From contig JAFSFU010000256.1 in the NCBI GenBank assembly GCA_017435025.1, positions 1 through 16,339 of the forward strand: DNA of 16,339 nucleotides, written 5' to 3'. The position numbers and the translations under genes are program-made. Every line of letters begins with the position of its first letter. Position 1 is the stretch's first letter. Below, one piece after another: positions 13,093 through 16,339 of this stretch. Below the pieces are notes generated by a model. That model made no database searches and was not told the origin of the DNA. It saw only the letters and a program-made list of their open reading frames with translations. This DNA is from Lachnospiraceae bacterium. Its GTDB lineage: Bacteria > Bacillota_A > Clostridia > Lachnospirales > Lachnospiraceae.

Positions 13093-14418
13093 TTAAAAGT
13101 CTTTCATCTGTTTTGGAGACCATCCTGCAACCATATCGCCGCAGAACATTGAGTTGTTTTCCATAATGATGGAGCCATCTTCACGAACAGATGGTCCGAA
13201 TACTTCGTCGCCAGCCCATCCACCGGATAAACCGTCTCTTGCAAGAGCTTCCAGTTCACCGAGAACTGTTTCCATCGGAGGTAATTCGATCAGCTCGGAT
13301 ACGTTACCGCAGGAAACGATCGCATCAAGCTTCTCATCCAGAGTTACTAACGGCTGGGATCTGCCATCACGACCTGTACACTCATTTGTAACACCAACAG
13401 TCTTAACGCCAACATCCTCAAGAGCTACGATGCAACCTACGAAGTCAGCATCCGGATTACCGTAACCTTCTTCTGCTACAACAGCACCGTCAGCACCAAG
13501 GTTGCGTGCCATCTGTGCTACCATGTATGCGGAACGTTCTTTCTGCTCAAGAGCAACGTTCAGGTTGGACATGATCACGCCAAGGAAGTTGATTGTCTTG
13601 CCATGCTCCCTGTAAAGAGCTTTGATGTTCGGATGGTTCTGGAAGTCGTATGTGGACCACTTGGAAGATACCGGCATGAAGCTACCGGATACGAGTGCAC
13701 CGTCAAGTACTTCGCTCGGGCTCATAAATGTCGGCACGAAATGGTTCAGATCCCATCCATAAATCAGATCGTTGTATCCCATTTCTTCCATCTGGGACTG
13801 CGGCTGCATAACATAAACAACGGACGGAAGTTTCTCAACTTCTGCATCACGTTTGATCACTGCCGGAAGTTCGAATACTTCTTCCTCTTCCGGTGTAAGT
13901 TCCTTTACACAGTTGCCGATGAATTCTGCAAGCTTATGGCCTGCTCTGCGGAGCGCATCATTTTTCTTCTGCTGTTCTCTCTGTTCAAATACTTCGTTTG
14001 TATCTGCTACAAGAACGATGTTGTTGAGCTGTCCGAAATATGTATATTTCTGGCCTTCGCCGCTCATGTCAATAATACCGTCCTGGAATCCACCCCAGTG
14101 TCTGCCAACTACGAGAACGCTGCAGTTTTTCAGCGCGTGCAGTTCACCTTCACCAGCTTTTGCAACCTCGCTTGTATATCCTGGGAATAATCCTCTTCCA
14201 TCCAGACGTACACGCGGTTCGATAGCCTCTTTTACCGGACACATACGGATCTTATCGCCCGGTTTTGCAATATAAAGCTCAGCTTCTGTGATTCTCTCAT
14301 CCTCTTTAATATAAGCCAGAGCTTCGTCCTTATTGATTGTCAGCACACCATCTTTGAAAGAAAGTTCATCTCCAAATACGATGTCTTTTACATAGAAATT
14401 ACCGATAGTAAGTTTCAT
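13093..14418 (-). CDS. grdI: Reductase component B proprotein subunit (GrdE/GrdG/GrdI type)
   Basis: This 441-residue partner of the selenoprotein begins MKLTIGNFYVKDIVFG. It has EPRVRLDGRGLFPG (67-80) and GFQDGIIDMSG (110-120), with GYGNPDADFVGC (318-329) and ECTGRDGRSQ (346-355) further on, all typical of GrdE-like proteins. In classical GrdE the chain is cut at a Cys in an SGNCV motif to make a pyruvoyl group. Here that site reads SGSFM (244-248), with no Cys nearby, so processing may differ or use Ser. The start at 14416-14418 has AGGAG six bases upstream; a reading from 14439 has none. It is the first gene of the reductase operon, promoter at 14472-14500. GrdI is chosen from the BCCT context. 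Confidence 0.9.
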   Translation of the reverse strand: MKLTIGNFYVKDIVFGDELSFKDGVLTINKDEALAYIKEDERITEAELYIAKPGDKIRMCPVKEAIEPRVRLDGRGLFPGYTSEVAKAGEGELHALKNCSVLVVGRHWGGFQDGIIDMSGEGQKYTYFGQLNNIVLVADTNEVFEQREQQKKNDALRRAGHKLAEFIGNCVKELTPEEEEVFELPAVIKRDAEVEKLPSVVYVMQPQSQMEEMGYNDLIYGWDLNHFVPTFMSPSEVLDGALVSGSFMPVSSKWSTYDFQNHPNIKALYREHGKTINFLGVIMSNLNVALEQKERSAYMVAQMARNLGADGAVVAEEGYGNPDADFVGCIVALEDVGVKTVGVTNECTGRDGRSQPLVTLDEKLDAIVSCGNVSELIELPPMETVLGELEALARDGLSGGWAGDEVFGPSVREDGSIIMENNSMFCGDMVAGWSPKQMKDF

Positions 14419-14471
14419 TCCCTTCTCCTTTCTTACCAATGCATTTTCTTATGTCGCACTTCAACACTATA

Positions 14472-14500
14472 AATATATCATGCAATTTCCGTTTTTGCAA
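14472..14500 (-). promoter_or_regulatory. Promoter of the reductase operon
   Basis: A -35 TTGCAA (14495-14500) and a -10 TATATT (14472-14477) are 17 bases apart on the minus strand, about 55 bases before the proprotein start. The upstream edge of the -35 overlaps the operator-like sequence at 14498-14509. Confidence 0.7.
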
Positions 14501-14509
14501 ACGTGTTTA
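14498..14509. promoter_or_regulatory. Operator-like near-palindrome at the reductase promoter
   Basis: TAAACACGTTTG (minus strand) matches the perfect palindrome TAAACGCGTTTA of the tetR1 promoter at 10 of 12 bases and overlaps the -35 box, a position suited to repression. Control by TetR 1 or TetR 2 is inferred. Confidence 0.55.
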
Positions 14510-14531
14510 CTAAATAAATATGTTTTATAAT

Positions 14532-14546
14532 TAAACAAATTTTCAA
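14532..14546 (-). repeat. 15-bp element shared with the tetR1 promoter region (copy 2)
   Basis: TTGAAAATTTGTTTA on the minus strand is identical to 8161-8175. Here 22 bases separate it from the operator-like sequence, against 5 at tetR1. The surrounding 14419-14713 gap is very AT-rich, and nothing else convincing is seen in it apart from the two promoters. Confidence 0.5.
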
Positions 14547-14667
14547 CTTTTGTTTTGTATAAAATAGACAAAAACTTTAGATTCGTAGTTATTTATACAT
14601 TTTTTCTATATTATATTTAGTTTTACATAAACTTTTTCTTAAAAATATTTTTTTCTTTGATGTTCTG

Positions 14668-14676
14668 TGGTACAAT
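14668..14676 (+). promoter_or_regulatory. Extended -10 promoter of tetR regulator 2
   Basis: TGG-TACAAT (TGn plus -10 hexamer) lies on the plus strand with only a T-run at the -35 position. The start site is expected near 14683, about 30 bases before the gene. Confidence 0.55.
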
Positions 14677-14713
14677 GGGAAAAGACAATACTTAAATGGA
14701 GAGACAGATTTTT

Positions 14714-15400
14714 ATGGCAAAGACAAAGAAAGAAATACAAACAGAACGTATGATCCGGTATTTTGTTGAAGCAGTATGGAAAATTGAAGACACGGAAGGA
14801 TTTGAAGCAATTACTGCACGAAAAGTTGCTGATCTGGCCGGATATAATGTGGCTACGCTATACCGCTACTTTGACGATCTGGATCACCTTTTGACTTTTG
14901 CTTCTTTACGCCATCTTCGAGACTATGCACTGGCTCTTACCAAACATACAGAAGGTGTCGATGATCCTCTTATTTTGTATATGAAGACCTGGGAATGTTT
15001 TAATTATTACGGCTTTCTGAAACCCAAAATGTATAAAGCAATTTTTTTCGGTAAGTTTGCAGATCAGTATAACTCCTCGTTGGAACTTTATTATAATATT
15101 TTCCCAGAACAGCTGCCCGCCGATGGGCTGCGTTTTTATCCGATGCTTCAAGAAAGAGAACTTCACAAGAGAGATTATATCTGCCTTCTTGCATCAGCCG
15201 AGGCAGGCTACGTTCCCATGGACAAGGTAAAAACTATTTCTGATATGAATGTTTTGATCTTTCGCGGAATGTTGGATCGCTTGGCTGAAATCGAGTATTC
15301 CCCAGAGGAAACTGCAAAACGGGTAACCGACTATCACGCACGAACATTGATCGGTTTTGGTGTAGCGCGAAAACTGGTAGAAGAATTTTTGATTGATTAA
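14714..15400 (+). CDS. TetR/AcrR-family regulator 2
   Basis: This 228-residue regulator has the TetR helix-turn-helix at about residues 30-62 (ITARKVADLAGYNVATLYRYFDDLDHLL). Its C-terminal domain carries IFFGKFADQ, YYNIFPE and FRGMLDR. The same landmarks occur in regulator 1 (FFFGKYSNN, YYELFPE, FKDMLDR), so both belong to one subfamily. The start is set at ATG 14714 because GGAGAG lies about ten bases upstream; the earlier ATG at 14696 has no ribosome site. It is divergent from the reductase operon, which suggests it controls that operon. Ligand unknown; a betaine-related metabolite is a reasonable guess. Confidence 0.9.
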   Translation: MAKTKKEIQTERMIRYFVEAVWKIEDTEGFEAITARKVADLAGYNVATLYRYFDDLDHLLTFASLRHLRDYALALTKHTEGVDDPLILYMKTWECFNYYGFLKPKMYKAIFFGKFADQYNSSLELYYNIFPEQLPADGLRFYPMLQERELHKRDYICLLASAEAGYVPMDKVKTISDMNVLIFRGMLDRLAEIEYSPEETAKRVTDYHARTLIGFGVARKLVEEFLID

Positions 15401-15407
15401 ACGTAAG

Positions 15408-15440
15408 AAAGGGATTGTGCATCAGTCGCACAATCCCTTT
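15408..15440. terminator. Bidirectional terminator between tetR2 and the cell-wall-binding gene
   Basis: A perfect 13-bp stem AAAGGGATTGTGC/GCACAATCCCTTT with a 7-nt loop lies between convergent stop codons (15400 and 15454). T-tracts are modest on both sides, part of them formed by the stem base. Confidence 0.8.
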
Positions 15441-15453
15441 CAATACTTAAATT

Positions 15454-16339
15454 TTATCTCCTCATCGATTGAACCCAGACGCCATTTGCATCTACATAAT
15501 AACCATCCGGAGTCCATCTATTCACCCACATATCTCCATCCGGTCCGCAGTAGTACCAGATTCCGTTGGTCTGCACCCAACAGTTCTGCACACAGTAGCC
15601 GGCTGCATTGAAATAGTACCATAATCCATTGATCAGCTTCCAGGAAGAAGTCGGGTAAGTCTTATCCGGATTGCACCACCACCAGCCAACATTATCTTTC
15701 AGCCATGCACCGGCTGTTGTGCTTACACCCGGGCCTCCGGAAGAACCGGTACTTGTGGAACCGGAATTACCGGAACCGGAAGAACTGGAAGAATTACCGC
15801 TTTCACGAATTTCTTTCGCCTCAGAAGTAGATACATACCACTCTTCAGAATCATACCATCTGCCCTTTTCGGAACTGCTTCTTACACCGCGCACTTTAAA
15901 CACATAAGTGCCTTTCTTTGTAAAGTACTCAGAAAAATCATAGTCTTCGTCTGTAACTTTTGTCACATCCTTGATCAAAGAACCATCACGATACAGCTTT
16001 ACTTCATATCGCTTTGCATAGTCATTCTCTTCCCAGTAAGCAGTACCATCATCATCCCACTCAAGATCCCAAACTTCCAGGTCATCATCGTCATCATAAT
16101 AATCGTCATCATATTCGACTGCCGGAAGGGTCACGCGGATAGTCAGTTTTGTGCTGCTCGTTCTTGTTACGCTGGTAACCTCTCCATCACCGTCAATATC
16201 GACATCGGCTTCATCCCATAAACTGCTGCTTTTGAATTTGTATCCATCATCAGCCTGAACCACAATCTTCAATTTCGGAACATCATCCTCGTCCCATCCA
16301 TTGCTTGGTTCATTGGTGATCGTTACATCATCCTCATCA
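15454..16339 (-). CDS. Surface protein with C-terminal cell-wall-binding repeats (5' end missing)
   Basis: The frame is open to the right edge, so the N-terminus is outside the window; about 294 residues are visible. In order there are acidic stretches (DEDDV, and an Asp-rich run DDDYYDDDDDLEVWDLEWDD near 16075-16125) and a fibronectin-III-like segment (KRYEVKLYRDG ... GTYVFKVRGVRSS). A Ser/Gly linker at about 15725-15800 follows. The last ~80 residues contain choline-binding-type repeats (GLWYYFNAAGYC, GIWYYCGPDGDMW, GYYVDANGVWV), which usually attach proteins to the cell envelope. It is probably secreted, but no signal peptide can be checked. Function unknown. It faces away from the reductase module and need not be related to it. 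Confidence 0.85.
   Translation of the reverse strand, partial: DEDDVTITNEPSNGWDEDDVPKLKIVVQADDGYKFKSSSLWDEADVDIDGDGEVTSVTRTSSTKLTIRVTLPAVEYDDDYYDDDDDLEVWDLEWDDDGTAYWEENDYAKRYEVKLYRDGSLIKDVTKVTDEDYDFSEYFTKKGTYVFKVRGVRSSSEKGRWYDSEEWYVSTSEAKEIRESGNSSSSSGSGNSGSTSTGSSGGPGVSTTAGAWLKDNVGWWWCNPDKTYPTSSWKLINGLWYYFNAAGYCVQNCWVQTNGIWYYCGPDGDMWVNRWTPDGYYVDANGVWVQSMRR

Noticed and set aside
14641..14653. AAAAATATTTTT palindrome as an operator for TetR 2
   Set aside because: It is A/T only in a very AT-rich stretch, so chance is likely.

Overview
The window looks like chromosome of a low-to-mid GC anaerobic Firmicute, most likely Lachnospiraceae (genus not decidable by eye). The evidence is the rpmG-secE-nusG-rplK order, strong Gram-positive Shine-Dalgarno sites, a lipoprotein-anchored amino-acid transporter, a MreB/RecD2/ComF operon, a selenocysteine-dependent Grd reductase component, and choline-binding-type cell-wall repeats.

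Layout, left to right. (1) 1-1219, minus strand: promoter, rpmG, secE, nusG and the start of rplK. (2) 1263-3810, minus: a polar amino-acid ABC transporter operon (binding protein, internal terminator, permease, ATPase, terminator). The binding protein appears circularly permuted: the block that normally ends this family sits directly behind the lipobox. (3) 3876-7880, minus: mreB/mbl-like gene, recD2 and a comF-family gene, nearly abutting. (4) 7881-8260: a divergent regulatory region holding a strong minus promoter that runs almost at once into an intrinsic terminator (candidate small RNA or attenuator), and the promoter of a TetR gene. (5) 8261-15400: a betaine-reductase-like module. TetR regulator 1 (plus) and its paralogue TetR 2 (plus) bracket a minus-strand set: a GrdE/G/I-type component B proprotein, a GrdB/F/H-type selenoprotein read through an in-frame TGA, a BCCT betaine-type transporter, and two DUF3841-like genes. 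(6) 15454-16339, minus: the C-terminal part of a surface protein with cell-wall-binding repeats.

How the pieces may work together: the BCCT carrier would import a quaternary amine such as glycine betaine, and the two component B subunits would bind it and start its reductive cleavage. The common parts (GrdA, GrdC, GrdD, thioredoxin system) and the Sec machinery are not in the window and must lie elsewhere. The tetR1 promoter and the promoter of the reductase operon share a 12-bp near-palindrome (TAAACRCGTTTR) and a 15-bp identical element, so one or both TetR proteins probably control the module.

The items most worth a second look are the circularly permuted binding protein, the shared operator pair, the loss of the expected pyruvoyl-forming Cys in the component B proprotein, and the promoter-terminator pair upstream of mreB. 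No tRNA, rRNA, CRISPR array or insertion sequence was seen.
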